This document shows, piece by piece, positions 22,997-30,207 of a stretch of 64,000 nucleotides of DNA. Position numbers and translations under genes: made by a program. The stretch is from contig NC_017278.1 in assembly GCF_000236585.1 (NCBI RefSeq), positions 1,736,001-1,800,000 of the forward strand. The letters run 5' to 3'. Every line of letters starts with the position of its first letter. Position 1 is the first letter of the stretch. Source of the stretch: Thermus sp. CCB_US3_UF1 (GTDB taxonomy: Bacteria; Deinococcota; Deinococci; Deinococcales; Thermaceae). A model generated the notes under the pieces. It saw only the letters and a list, made by a program, of their open reading frames with translations, ran no database searches and was not told the DNA's origin.

Positions 22997-23605
22997 GAGG
23001 AGGAACTGGCTAAGATCCTGGAAGCCGCCCGGCAACACCGCCTCTTCCCCCTCTTCTACCTCGCCGCCGCCTTCGGCCTCCGAAGAGGCGAGGTCCTCGG
23101 CCTCACCTGGCCCGACATAGACCTGGAAAAGGGCGAGCTCCACATACGCCGCGCCCTCGTCAAAGACCTCGCGTCTAACAAGCCCATCCTGACGGGTACC
23201 AAAACCCCCACCTCCAACCGCACCATCCCCCTCACCGAAGAAGCCATCGCCATCCTGGAAGAACACCGCCAGCGCCTCATAGACGACGGCCTCTACCAAC
23301 CCAACGGCCTCGTCTTCCCTTCCCTCTCCGGTACCCCCATCCGCCCGGAAAACCTCAAACGGGCCTGGAAATCCATCCTCAACAAGGCCGGGGTGAAGTA
23401 CGCCCGCCTCCACGACCTCCGGGGGACCTTCCTCACCCGGGTCATCCGCCAAACCGGGAACCCCAAACTCGCCGCCGCCCTAGCAGGCCACAAAACCCTC
23501 TCCACCACCCTCAAGCACTACACCCACATCTCCCAAGAAGAACTCAAATCCACCCTCCGCTCCCTTCAGGTCTTGCCAAAGGATAAGGACCCCGAAGACA
23601 ATTGA
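22997..23605 (+). pseudogene. Tyrosine recombinase/integrase, N-terminus missing
   Basis: About 200 residues of the catalytic domain are present: Arg in AAAFGLRRGEVLGLTW, the His-x-x-Arg pair in ARLHDLRGTFLTRV, His in AALAGHKTLSTT and the nucleophile Tyr in LKHYTHISQEEL. The N-terminal core-binding domain is gone at the IS256 junction. A GTG within the IS (22988) could start a truncated protein. Phage and island integrases often lie next to their tRNA target, and this one ends 70 bp from tRNA-Val. It probably brought in part of the accessory region to its left. Confidence 0.88.
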
Positions 23606-23621
23606 GGGTAGATTGAGGGTA
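23601..23621 (+). repeat. Tandem ATTGAGGGTA repeat behind the integrase
   Basis: ATTGAGGGTA occurs twice with an 11-bp period, the first copy overlapping the integrase stop codon. Such short repeats are seen at recombinase arm or core sites. A function in attachment is only a possibility. Confidence 0.4.
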
Positions 23622-23631
23622 AACCTAAGCG

Positions 23632-23659
23632 AAAACCCCGGGATGGAACCCGGGGTTTT
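23632..23659. terminator. Rho-independent terminator between integrase and tRNA-Val
   Basis: AAAACCCCGGG-atggaa-CCCGGGGTTTT is a perfect 11-bp stem with A and T tracts on both sides. It should work in both directions, ending the integrase transcript and the tRNA transcript on the opposite strand. Confidence 0.9.
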
Positions 23660-23674
23660 CATCGTCCTTAAGCC

Positions 23675-23751
23675 TGGTGGGCGCGAGTGGACTTGAACCA
23701 CCGACCCCTACCGTGTCAAGGTAGTGCTCTGGCCACCTGAGCTACGCGCCC
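23675..23751 (-). tRNA. tRNA-Val (GAC)
   Basis: 77 nt with encoded CCA. The acceptor stem GGGCGCG pairs with CGCGCCC, the D-arm is GCTCAGGTGGCCAGAGC and the anticodon loop TTGACAC has anticodon GAC. The T-loop GGTTCAAGTCC is canonical. It lies next to tRNA-Cys on the same strand, and the pair is likely co-transcribed. Confidence 0.95.
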
Positions 23752-23758
23752 TTGCCTT

Positions 23759-23833
23759 TGGAGGCGCCGGCCGGATTCGAACCGGCGAATGGAGGTTTTG
23801 CAGACCTCTGCCTTACCCCTTGGCTACGGCGCC
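23759..23833 (-). tRNA. tRNA-Cys (GCA)
   Basis: 75 nt with encoded CCA. The acceptor GGCGCCG pairs with CGGCGCC. The anticodon loop CTGCAAA carries GCA, and the T-arm CCGGTTCGAATCCGG is perfect. It is the upstream member of the tRNA-Cys/tRNA-Val pair. Confidence 0.95.
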
Positions 23834-23915
23834 AAGCCGTAAGGTAGCATAGCACGCAGGGAAAATGCCTGTCAAGAAAGCCCATCCGCAAGGGAAAGTG
23901 CTATGATGCCAAGCA

Positions 23916-25343
23916 ATGGCTGAGGTCTTCGTGCGCCTGCGGCGGGGCCGCTGGCCCTTTTCCAAGGGGCTTTTGTTGGAAGCCTTGCTGCCGCTTGGGG
24001 TGCCCCTCGAGGCCGCCCAGGCCCTGGCCCACACCGTGGAGGAGCGGCTCAAGGAGGAAGGGCGGAAGGAGGTCACCCCTAGGCTCCTGCGCCAGGTCTT
24101 CCTGGAAGAGGCGGCCAAGGCCTTGGGAGGCGAGCTTGCCGCCAAGCTGGCCCACCAGACCCTCCCCTTTGAGGAGATCCTGGTACTGGACGGCAAAAGG
24201 CGCCGCCCCTTCTCCAAGGGCCTCCTGGCGCAAAGCCTGGAGGAGGCGGGGCTTTCCCTGAAGGAGGCCCACGCCCTGGCCAAGGCGGTGGAACGCCACC
24301 TGCGGGAAGAGGGGGTACGGCAGATCTCCGCCCGCCGCCTAGAAGGCGTGGTGGCCCAGGAGGTGGGCCGGGCCAAGGGGGAGGCGGCGGCCCGGCGTTA
24401 CCTGGAGCGCCGGGCCTTCGCCGGGGAGCTCTTCGTGGAAGAGGAAGAAGGCGAGCCAAGGATGCCCTTCTCCAAAGGCATCCTGGCCCAGTCCCTCATG
24501 GGGATCGGCCTCTCCCCCGAACAGGCCTACCGCCTGGCCCGGGAGATGGAGGGGGAGCTCAGGCGGGGGGAGCGGGTGGTGCGGCGCTCCGAACTGCGGG
24601 ATCGGGTTTACCAGGCCCTTCTCAAGGAGGCGGGGGAGGAGGTGGCCCGGCGCTACCTTCTGCTCCGCCGCTTGCGGCGGCGGGCCCGGCCGGTGCACAT
24701 CCTGATCGGGGGGGTCACGGGGGTGGGGAAAAGCGTGCTGGCCTCGGCCCTGGCCTACCGGCTGGGCATCACCCACATCGTGCCCTCGGATGCGGTGCGG
24801 GAGGTGTTCCGCGCCTCCCTCTCCAAAGACCTCCTCCCCACCCTGCACCTCTCCACCTTTGAGGCCTGGAAGGCCCTCCTGCCCCAGCTCACCGAGGAAG
24901 GGCACGAGGCCCGGGTTCTCCGGGGCTTCCTGGACCAGGTAGCCCGGGTGGCGGTGGGGCTTAGGGCCATCCAGGAGCGGAGCGCCCTCGAGGGGACCTC
25001 CATCGTCCTGGAAGGGGTGCACGTGGTGCCCCGCTACCTGGACCACCCCTACCGGGACAAGGTCCTCACCGTGCCCATGCTCCTGGTACTGCAGGACGAA
25101 AGGCTCCACCGGGACCGCTTCCTTCTCCGCGACCGGGAAACCGGCCACGCCCGCCCCCAGGACAAGTACCTGGCCCACTTCGCCGAGATCCGCCTCATCC
25201 AGGAACACCTCCTCCTTTGGGCCCAGGAGGAGGGCATCCCCGTGATCCCCGGGGAGGACCTGGACGAGGCGGTGGAAAAGGCCCTGGAGGTGCTGGTGGC
25301 CTACCTCGAGGCCCAGGGCATCCAGGAGGCGGCCCATGCTTGA
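23916..25343 (+). CDS. 2-phosphoglycerate-kinase-like protein with ATP-cone repeats
   Basis: A 475-residue protein. Three ATP-cone-like modules are suggested by repeated openings WPFSKGLLLEALLPLGV (residue 13), RPFSKGLLAQSLEEAGL (about 92) and MPFSKGILAQSLMGIGL (about 183). A P-loop kinase domain follows with ILIGGVTGVGKSVLASALA (about 263) and IVLEGVHVVPRYL. This arrangement is known from archaeal 2-phosphoglycerate kinases, the first enzyme of cyclic 2,3-diphosphoglycerate synthesis, a thermoprotectant. Whether the Thermus protein uses 2-phosphoglycerate is not shown by sequence. ATG 23916 is the first plausible start. It overlaps the next gene by 8 bp. Confidence 0.85.
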   Translation: MAEVFVRLRRGRWPFSKGLLLEALLPLGVPLEAAQALAHTVEERLKEEGRKEVTPRLLRQVFLEEAAKALGGELAAKLAHQTLPFEEILVLDGKRRRPFSKGLLAQSLEEAGLSLKEAHALAKAVERHLREEGVRQISARRLEGVVAQEVGRAKGEAAARRYLERRAFAGELFVEEEEGEPRMPFSKGILAQSLMGIGLSPEQAYRLAREMEGELRRGERVVRRSELRDRVYQALLKEAGEEVARRYLLLRRLRRRARPVHILIGGVTGVGKSVLASALAYRLGITHIVPSDAVREVFRASLSKDLLPTLHLSTFEAWKALLPQLTEEGHEARVLRGFLDQVARVAVGLRAIQERSALEGTSIVLEGVHVVPRYLDHPYRDKVLTVPMLLVLQDERLHRDRFLLRDRETGHARPQDKYLAHFAEIRLIQEHLLLWAQEEGIPVIPGEDLDEAVEKALEVLVAYLEAQGIQEAAHA

Positions 25344-25674
25344 GGCCCTAGGCTTCCTCCTGGTCCTGGGCCTGACCTTTCGCCTGGAAAAGCGCCTGCC
25401 CCTCGCCGTCCTCGGGGTCTGGCTCAACCTTCTCTGGTTCGTCTACCAAAACGAGCTGGGCTCGGGGTGGCTGGCCTACCTGCGGGGCCTGGGGGCGGGA
25501 ATCTTTCTGGCGGCGGGCTACGGCAGGCCGGGCCTGGCCTGGGCCCTCACCCCCTGGCCCCTCCTCCTCTACCTGCGCCTGGACCTTCAGGAGCTTGCCT
25601 TCTACCTCCCCTCCCTGGGGGAGGGAATGCTCCTGGGGGCCCTCCTCTACCTGGCGGGCCTCCGCAAGCGGTAG
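25336..25674 (+). CDS. Small membrane protein
   Basis: 112 residues with three or four hydrophobic segments (LEALGFLLVLGLTF, LAVLGVWLNLLWFVY, GLGAGIFLAAGYG, GEGMLLGALLYLAGL). It starts inside the end of the kinase-like gene (8-bp overlap), so the two are translated together. The family is not recognised. Its 3' end overlaps the convergent gene on the other strand by 28 bp. Confidence 0.7.
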   Translation: MLEALGFLLVLGLTFRLEKRLPLAVLGVWLNLLWFVYQNELGSGWLAYLRGLGAGIFLAAGYGRPGLAWALTPWPLLLYLRLDLQELAFYLPSLGEGMLLGALLYLAGLRKR

Positions 25675-25943
25675 AGGAGGTAGGGCAGGCCTACCCCTAA
25701 AACGCCACCGGCGAGGAAGGGTAGGGGGTGGCCGAAGAGGAGCTGCAGGAGGAAAAGGAGGGCGTAAAGCCCGGCGAAGAAGGGCACCGGGAAGGGCCTT
25801 TCCCCGTAGGCCACGGCCATGGCGCTCACAAAGAGCCCCACCGCCAGGGCCATCCCCTCCTGGTTGGGGCGGAGGAAGAGGAAAAAGGCGTAGGCCGCCA
25901 CCCCCAGGAGGGCCAGGGCTTGGGCCAGGCGGTTGGGCTCCAT
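25647..25943 (-). CDS. Small membrane protein
   Basis: 98 residues with three to four hydrophobic segments (ALALLGVAAYAFFLFL, MALAVGLFVSAMAVAYG, FFAGLYALLFLLQLLFG, LAGGVLGVGLPYLLY) and a basic C-terminus. No family is recognised. The start touches the stop of the upstream gene at 25943, so both form an operon. Confidence 0.65.
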   Translation of the reverse strand: MEPNRLAQALALLGVAAYAFFLFLRPNQEGMALAVGLFVSAMAVAYGERPFPVPFFAGLYALLFLLQLLFGHPLPFLAGGVLGVGLPYLLYRLRRPAR

Positions 25944-26257
25944 CAGTCGCGGACGAAGCGCCTTACCAGGAGCTGGGAGAGGACCAAGGCTACCCCGCCC
26001 CAGGCCACCTGGGGCTCCCGGCCCCCAAAGCCCATGAAGGCGGAGAAAACCCCCGCAGCCAGGAAGTAGGGCACGTACCTGGGGTTCACCGTAAGCCCCA
26101 GGACGAAGGCCACCAAAAACCCCGCCGCCCCCGGGGGGAGGCTGGCCCCCAGGGCCAGGAAGAGGAGCATGAGGGCGATGGTGATGGCCCCAGCCAGGTA
26201 GTAGGCCCCGGGGAAGGGCTCCTTGCGCTTCTTACGCAGGTCCTTGGCCTCGGACAT
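25943..26257 (-). CDS. Small membrane protein
   Basis: 104 residues with a basic soluble start (MSEAKDLRKKRKEPFPGAYY) then three hydrophobic segments (AGAITIALMLLFLALGA, AAGFLVAFVLGLTV, YFLAAGVFSAFMGFG). The function is unknown. It is the first gene of a two-gene unit with the 98-residue protein and lies just beyond the end of thrC on the same strand. Confidence 0.65.
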   Translation of the reverse strand: MSEAKDLRKKRKEPFPGAYYLAGAITIALMLLFLALGASLPPGAAGFLVAFVLGLTVNPRYVPYFLAAGVFSAFMGFGGREPQVAWGGVALVLSQLLVRRFVRD

Positions 26258-26269
26258 GGCCCAAGCTTA

Positions 26270-27325
26270 TCACAGGAGGCCCGCGGCCTCGGCCACCGCC
26301 GAAAGGGTGGCGGGCACGGGGGGAGCAAGCCTGGCCACCCTTTCCGCCGTGGCCGGGTCCTTGAGGCCGTGGCCGGTGAGGGTGAGGACCACCTGGCTTC
26401 CCGCCTCCAGGGCCCCTTCCCTCAGGAGCTTCCAGACCCCGGCCATGGCCGCGGCGCTGGCGGGCTCCACGAAGATCCCCTCCACCTCGGCCAGGTAGCG
26501 GTAGGCGGCCAGGATCTCCTCGTCGCTGACCGCCTCAATCCGCCCTCCCGACTCCTCCTTGGCCCGCAGGGCCCCTTCCCAGCTGGCGGGGTGGCCGATG
26601 CGGATGGCCGTGGCCAGGGTCTCCGGCCTCTCCACCGGACGGCCCAGGACCAAAGGGGCGGCCCCTGCGGCCTGGAAGCCCAGCATCCGGGGCAGGCGGC
26701 TGGCCTTGCCCAGGGCGTGGTACTCCTTGTACCCCATCCAGTGGGCGGTGATGTTCCCCGCGTTCCCCACGGGCAGGGCGTGGTAGTGGGGGGCATCCCC
26801 CAGCTCGTCCACCACCTCAAAGGCCAGGGTCTTCTGCCCCTCCAGGCGGTAGGGGTTCAGGGAGTTGACCAGGGCCACGGGGTAGGCCTCGGTGAGGGCC
26901 TTGGTGAGGGCCAGGGCCTGGTCAAAGTTCCCCTCCACCTGGACGATGCGGGCCCCGTGGACCAGGCTCTGGGCCACCTTGCCCAGGGCCACGTACCCCG
27001 CGGGGAGGACCACGATGGCCCCGATCCCCGCCCGGGCGGCGTAGGCGGCGGCGCTGGCGGCGGTGTTCCCCGTGCTGGCCGCCGCCACGGCCTTGGCCCC
27101 CGCCTCCACCGCCTTGGAGACCGCCAGGGTCATCCCTCGGTCCTTGAAGCTCCCCGTGGGGTTCAGGCCCTCCAGCTTGGCGAAGAGCCTTACCCCTTGC
27201 CGCCTGGCCTCCTCGGGGCCCTTCAGGGGGACCAGGGGGGTGGAACCCTCCAGGAGGGAGACCACCGGGGTACCGGAGGAAACCGGTAGGTGGGCGCGGT
27301 AACGCTCCATCAGGGGCAGGCGCAT
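26270..27325 (-). CDS. thrC: Threonine synthase
   Basis: A PLP enzyme of 351 residues that converts O-phosphohomoserine to threonine in the cytoplasm. The PLP lysine is in GLNPTGSFKDRGMTLAV. The phosphate-binding loop is PVGNAGNITAHW, and CASTGN appears as AASTGNTAASAA. The ending VLTLTGHGLKDPATAER is typical. The start MRLPLMERYRAHLPVS matches the usual Thermus N-terminus, so ATG 27325 is chosen although an open frame continues further upstream. It follows homoserine dehydrogenase with 32 bp between them, forming a threonine operon. Confidence 0.96.
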   Translation of the reverse strand: MRLPLMERYRAHLPVSSGTPVVSLLEGSTPLVPLKGPEEARRQGVRLFAKLEGLNPTGSFKDRGMTLAVSKAVEAGAKAVAAASTGNTAASAAAYAARAGIGAIVVLPAGYVALGKVAQSLVHGARIVQVEGNFDQALALTKALTEAYPVALVNSLNPYRLEGQKTLAFEVVDELGDAPHYHALPVGNAGNITAHWMGYKEYHALGKASRLPRMLGFQAAGAAPLVLGRPVERPETLATAIRIGHPASWEGALRAKEESGGRIEAVSDEEILAAYRYLAEVEGIFVEPASAAAMAGVWKLLREGALEAGSQVVLTLTGHGLKDPATAERVARLAPPVPATLSAVAEAAGLL

Positions 27326-27357
27326 GGGAATATGCTTTTCCCTTTCCCCCCCAAGCG

Positions 27358-28356
27358 TCAAGGCACCCCGGGGAAGGGGCTGCCCTCGGCCAAGGGCGGC
27401 CTGGGGGCAGGGGCAGGCAGGTGGCCGGGGGAGCCGGCAAGGAGGCGGAAGAGGTCCGCAAGGAGGCCGCTGGCCGTGGCCCCACCCCCCGCCCCCGGGC
27501 CGGTGACGAGGGCCTCCCCCAGGGGATGGGCGCGCACCCAAAGGGCATTCCCCCGGGCTTGGGCCAGGGGGTGGTCCTGGGGGATGCGCCTGGGGGCCAC
27601 GGCGGCCCGCCACCGACCCCCTTCCCCATAGAGGCTTGCCACCAGGCGCACCCTTTCCCCTTGGGCCTCCGCCCTTTTCAAGACCTCCGGGGTGAGGCGG
27701 GTGATGCCCTGGACCTCCACCTGGGTTAGGGGGAAGCCCGGGTCCACCAGGAGCCGGGCCAGGAGGGTGAGCTTGTGGGCGGCATCGGTTCCCTCCACGT
27801 CCAGGCTGGGGTCGGCCTCGGCGTAGCCCAGGCGTTGGGCCTCGGCCAGGGCCTCCCCGTAGGTCCGCCCCTTTTCCATCTCCTGGAGGATGTAGAGGGT
27901 GGTGCCGTTGAGGATGCCGTGGAGCTCCAGAAGCCGGCTCCCCCTTAGGGTTTCCAAAAAGGAGAGGGCGGGGGTGCCGGCCATGACGCTGGCCTCGTGG
28001 TAGATGAGCCCCTCCTCGGCGAAGGGGCGTAAGGCCTCCCAGGCCTCGGCCAAGAGGGCCTTGTTGGCGGTGATGAGGGGAATGCCGGCCTCCAGGGCAG
28101 GCCGCACCAGGCCCAGGGGCACCTCCACCCCGCCCAAGGCCTCCACCACCACGTCGGCCTCCGAGAGGTCAAAGGGCCTGGAGCGCAGGAGGCTTTCGGG
28201 GATGGCCCGGGGCTTGTCCAGGCTGCGCACCAGCACCCCGAGGAACTCCGGGGCAAACCCCAGGGCGTGGAAGTCAGGGAGGCGTTCCTGGACCAGGGCG
28301 TAAAAGGCCCCCCCCACGGTGCCGCCCCCCAGGAGGGCGATGCGTAAGGGCTCCAT
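27358..28356 (-). CDS. hom: Homoserine dehydrogenase
   Basis: A 332-residue NAD(P)-dependent enzyme reducing aspartate semialdehyde to homoserine. The nucleotide-binding loop is IALLGGGTVGGAFYAL at residues 5-20. The active-site region includes ITANKALLAEAW, HEASVMAGTPALSFL, LHGILNGTTLYIL and the catalytic Asp/Lys zone ADPSLDVEGTDAAHKL. There is no C-terminal ACT domain, so feedback control by that route is not expected. ATG 28356 is used because TATAAT ends six bases before it, giving a leaderless message. The gene leads the hom-thrC operon. Confidence 0.95.
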   Translation of the reverse strand: MEPLRIALLGGGTVGGAFYALVQERLPDFHALGFAPEFLGVLVRSLDKPRAIPESLLRSRPFDLSEADVVVEALGGVEVPLGLVRPALEAGIPLITANKALLAEAWEALRPFAEEGLIYHEASVMAGTPALSFLETLRGSRLLELHGILNGTTLYILQEMEKGRTYGEALAEAQRLGYAEADPSLDVEGTDAAHKLTLLARLLVDPGFPLTQVEVQGITRLTPEVLKRAEAQGERVRLVASLYGEGGRWRAAVAPRRIPQDHPLAQARGNALWVRAHPLGEALVTGPGAGGGATASGLLADLFRLLAGSPGHLPAPAPRPPLAEGSPFPGVP

Positions 28357-28362
28357 GGGGGG

Positions 28363-28368
28363 ATTATA
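28363..28368 (-). promoter_or_regulatory. Leaderless promoter of hom
   Basis: On the minus strand a perfect TATAAT lies six bases before the hom ATG, so transcription should start at or next to the start codon. On the other strand the same bases lie just before queG, whose ATG is at 28379, so the two divergent promoters overlap. Confidence 0.65.
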
Positions 28369-28378
28369 GGCTAAGGGC

Positions 28379-29506
28379 ATGGACCCTGGGGCCCTCCTGG
28401 AGGAGGCGGCAAGGGCGCGGGGCCTGGGGGTGGCCTGGGCCCCCCTGGAGGGCCTCGAGGCCCAGGAGGCCCGCTTCCGGGCCTGGCTGGCGGCAGGCCG
28501 GCACGGGGGGATGGCTTACCTGGAGGCGCGGGTAGAGGAGCGCTTCCGCCCCCGCCTTCGCTTCCCTTGGGCGCGAAGCGCCCTCCTCCTCTTCGCCCCC
28601 TACGCCTACCCCGACCCCGGGGTGCCCCCAGGGGGCCTCAGGGTGGGCCGGGTGGCCCGCTACGCCTGGGTGCGGGACTACCACCGCCTCCTGGGGGAGG
28701 AGGTCCGGCACCTGGAGGCCCTGGCCCGGGGCCTCGGGCTGGAGGCCAAGGGCTACGTGGACCACGGGCCCCTTCCCGAGCGGACCCTGGCCGCCCTATC
28801 GGGGGCGGGATGGATTGGGCGGAGCGGCTACTTCCTCTCCCCAGGCCTAGGGGTCCACGCCTTCATCGGGGTCCTCCTCACCCCCCTGGAGGTGGAGCCT
28901 CCTCCCCTCCACCCCGGGCGGTGCGGCCGCTGCGCCCGCTGCCTTCCCGCCTGCCCCACAGGGGCCCTCCTGGGGGACGGGACCCTGGAGGCCCGGCGGT
29001 GCGTGAGCTACCTCACCGTGGAGCACAAGGGCTTCCTCCCCCCAGCCCTCTGGCCGGGGATAGGGGAGTGGCTCTTAGGGTGTGACCTCTGCGGGGAGGT
29101 CTGCCCCTGGGGGCGTTTCGGCAAGGCCTGGGCGGGCTTCCGCCCCGAGCCGGAGCTGGCCCATCCGGACCTGGGGGAGTTTTTCCGCCTTTCCGGGCGG
29201 GCCTTTTGGCGCAAGTACGGGGACACGGCCTTCGCCCGGCCTGGCCGGGCCCGGATGGCCCGGAACGCCCTCATTGTCCTGAGCAACCTGGGCCTGGGAG
29301 AGGGCCTCATGGCCGAGGCGGCCCGGGACCCAAGCCCCCTGGTGCGGCGCACCGCCCTCCACGCCCTCTTCCGGGCGGGGAAGGGGGTGGAGGGGTTCCT
29401 GGAGGACCCAGACCTGAGGCAGGAGGCCAAGGCCCTCCTAGAGGGCGGCGAAGCGGCCCGTGCGGTAGACCCGCTCCAGGGCCCGGGGGAGGTCCCAGGC
29501 CCTTAG
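28379..29506 (+). CDS. queG: Epoxyqueuosine reductase
   Basis: A 375-residue cobalamin and iron-sulfur enzyme that makes queuosine from epoxyqueuosine in tRNA. Two [4Fe-4S] motifs are visible, CGRCARCLPACPTGAL and CDLCGEVCPWG. The catalytic-domain signature is GYVDHGPLPERTLAALSG with WIGRSGYFLSP. A HEAT-like C-terminus (EAARDPSPLVRRTALHALFR) is typical of QueG. The last 69 bp overlap the convergent phosphoesterase gene. Confidence 0.93.
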   Translation: MDPGALLEEAARARGLGVAWAPLEGLEAQEARFRAWLAAGRHGGMAYLEARVEERFRPRLRFPWARSALLLFAPYAYPDPGVPPGGLRVGRVARYAWVRDYHRLLGEEVRHLEALARGLGLEAKGYVDHGPLPERTLAALSGAGWIGRSGYFLSPGLGVHAFIGVLLTPLEVEPPPLHPGRCGRCARCLPACPTGALLGDGTLEARRCVSYLTVEHKGFLPPALWPGIGEWLLGCDLCGEVCPWGRFGKAWAGFRPEPELAHPDLGEFFRLSGRAFWRKYGDTAFARPGRARMARNALIVLSNLGLGEGLMAEAARDPSPLVRRTALHALFRAGKGVEGFLEDPDLRQEAKALLEGGEAARAVDPLQGPGEVPGP

Positions 29507-30139
29507 GTCAAAAAGGAGGCGGCCCAGATCGTAGGGCACCTTGAGGAAGCGGGCCTCGAGGGTGTCCGTGTCCAGGACCAGGGCGTCGGCCCCGGGTTCC
29601 CCGGAAAGGCTCAGGCCCACGCTCCCGGGGTCGGCCAGAAGGCCCGTCCCCACCCGGCGGGCCAGGGGCAGGTGCCGCCCCCCGAGGAGGAGGACCTGGG
29701 CCCCGTAGCGCTCCAGGAGGGCCAAAAACTCCTTGGCTGGGCCCAGGAGGTCGGGGTGCTCCTCGGGGCGGCCGGGCTTGCCGTGGAAGCCCACCAGGCG
29801 CTTATCCCCGTAGGTGCGGCGGTGGGAAAGGCGTAAGGAACGAAGGTAAGCGAGCTCCTTTTCGGAAAGCCGGGAGCGGGTCCACTCCAAGGTGGCCTTG
29901 CCCAGCCCCTCGGGAAGCGGGACGGGCAGGGGGTAGGCCACCCGCAGGTCCCAGGCCCCGGCGATGGCGGGAAGCCCTTCCCGCCAGAGGAGGGCGATGA
30001 CCTCCTTGGGGTGGGGGCCGTAGCCCACCAGGTCCCCCAGGACCAGGACCTCGTCCACGCCCTCGGCCCTGAGGGCCTCCAGGGCGGCCTCGAGGGCGGG
30101 CAGGTTGGCGTGGATATCGGAGAGAACCCCCAGGCGCAT
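29438..30139 (-). CDS. Metallophosphoesterase-like protein with altered active site
   Basis: A 233-residue calcineurin-like (YfcE/MJ0936 type) fold starting MRLGVLSDIHANLPALEAAL. Motif 1 (SDIH) and motif 2 (VLGDLVGYGPHP) are intact. Motif 3, normally GNHD, reads GAWD (AIAGAWDLRVAY), removing the catalytic His and Asn. The distal GHTH appears as GGRH (LLLGGRHLPLA), while DPGSVG is kept. A second metal site and full activity are therefore doubtful. It could be an altered-specificity enzyme or a binding protein. ATG 30139 is chosen because homologous sequence starts there. Confidence 0.85.
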   Translation of the reverse strand: MRLGVLSDIHANLPALEAALEALRAEGVDEVLVLGDLVGYGPHPKEVIALLWREGLPAIAGAWDLRVAYPLPVPLPEGLGKATLEWTRSRLSEKELAYLRSLRLSHRRTYGDKRLVGFHGKPGRPEEHPDLLGPAKEFLALLERYGAQVLLLGGRHLPLARRVGTGLLADPGSVGLSLSGEPGADALVLDTDTLEARFLKVPYDLGRLLFDLRAWDLPRALERVYRTGRFAAL

Positions 30140-30207
30140 GCACCCATTCTGCCATCCTTTCCCCCAAGGGCCTGGGCAATCTGGACCCAAGCCCGTATGG
30201 TAAGGGG

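Noticed and set aside
27326-27613. N-terminal extension of threonine synthase
   Set aside because: The open frame continues upstream but overlaps the end of hom and is Pro/Arg-rich. The family start fits ATG 27325.
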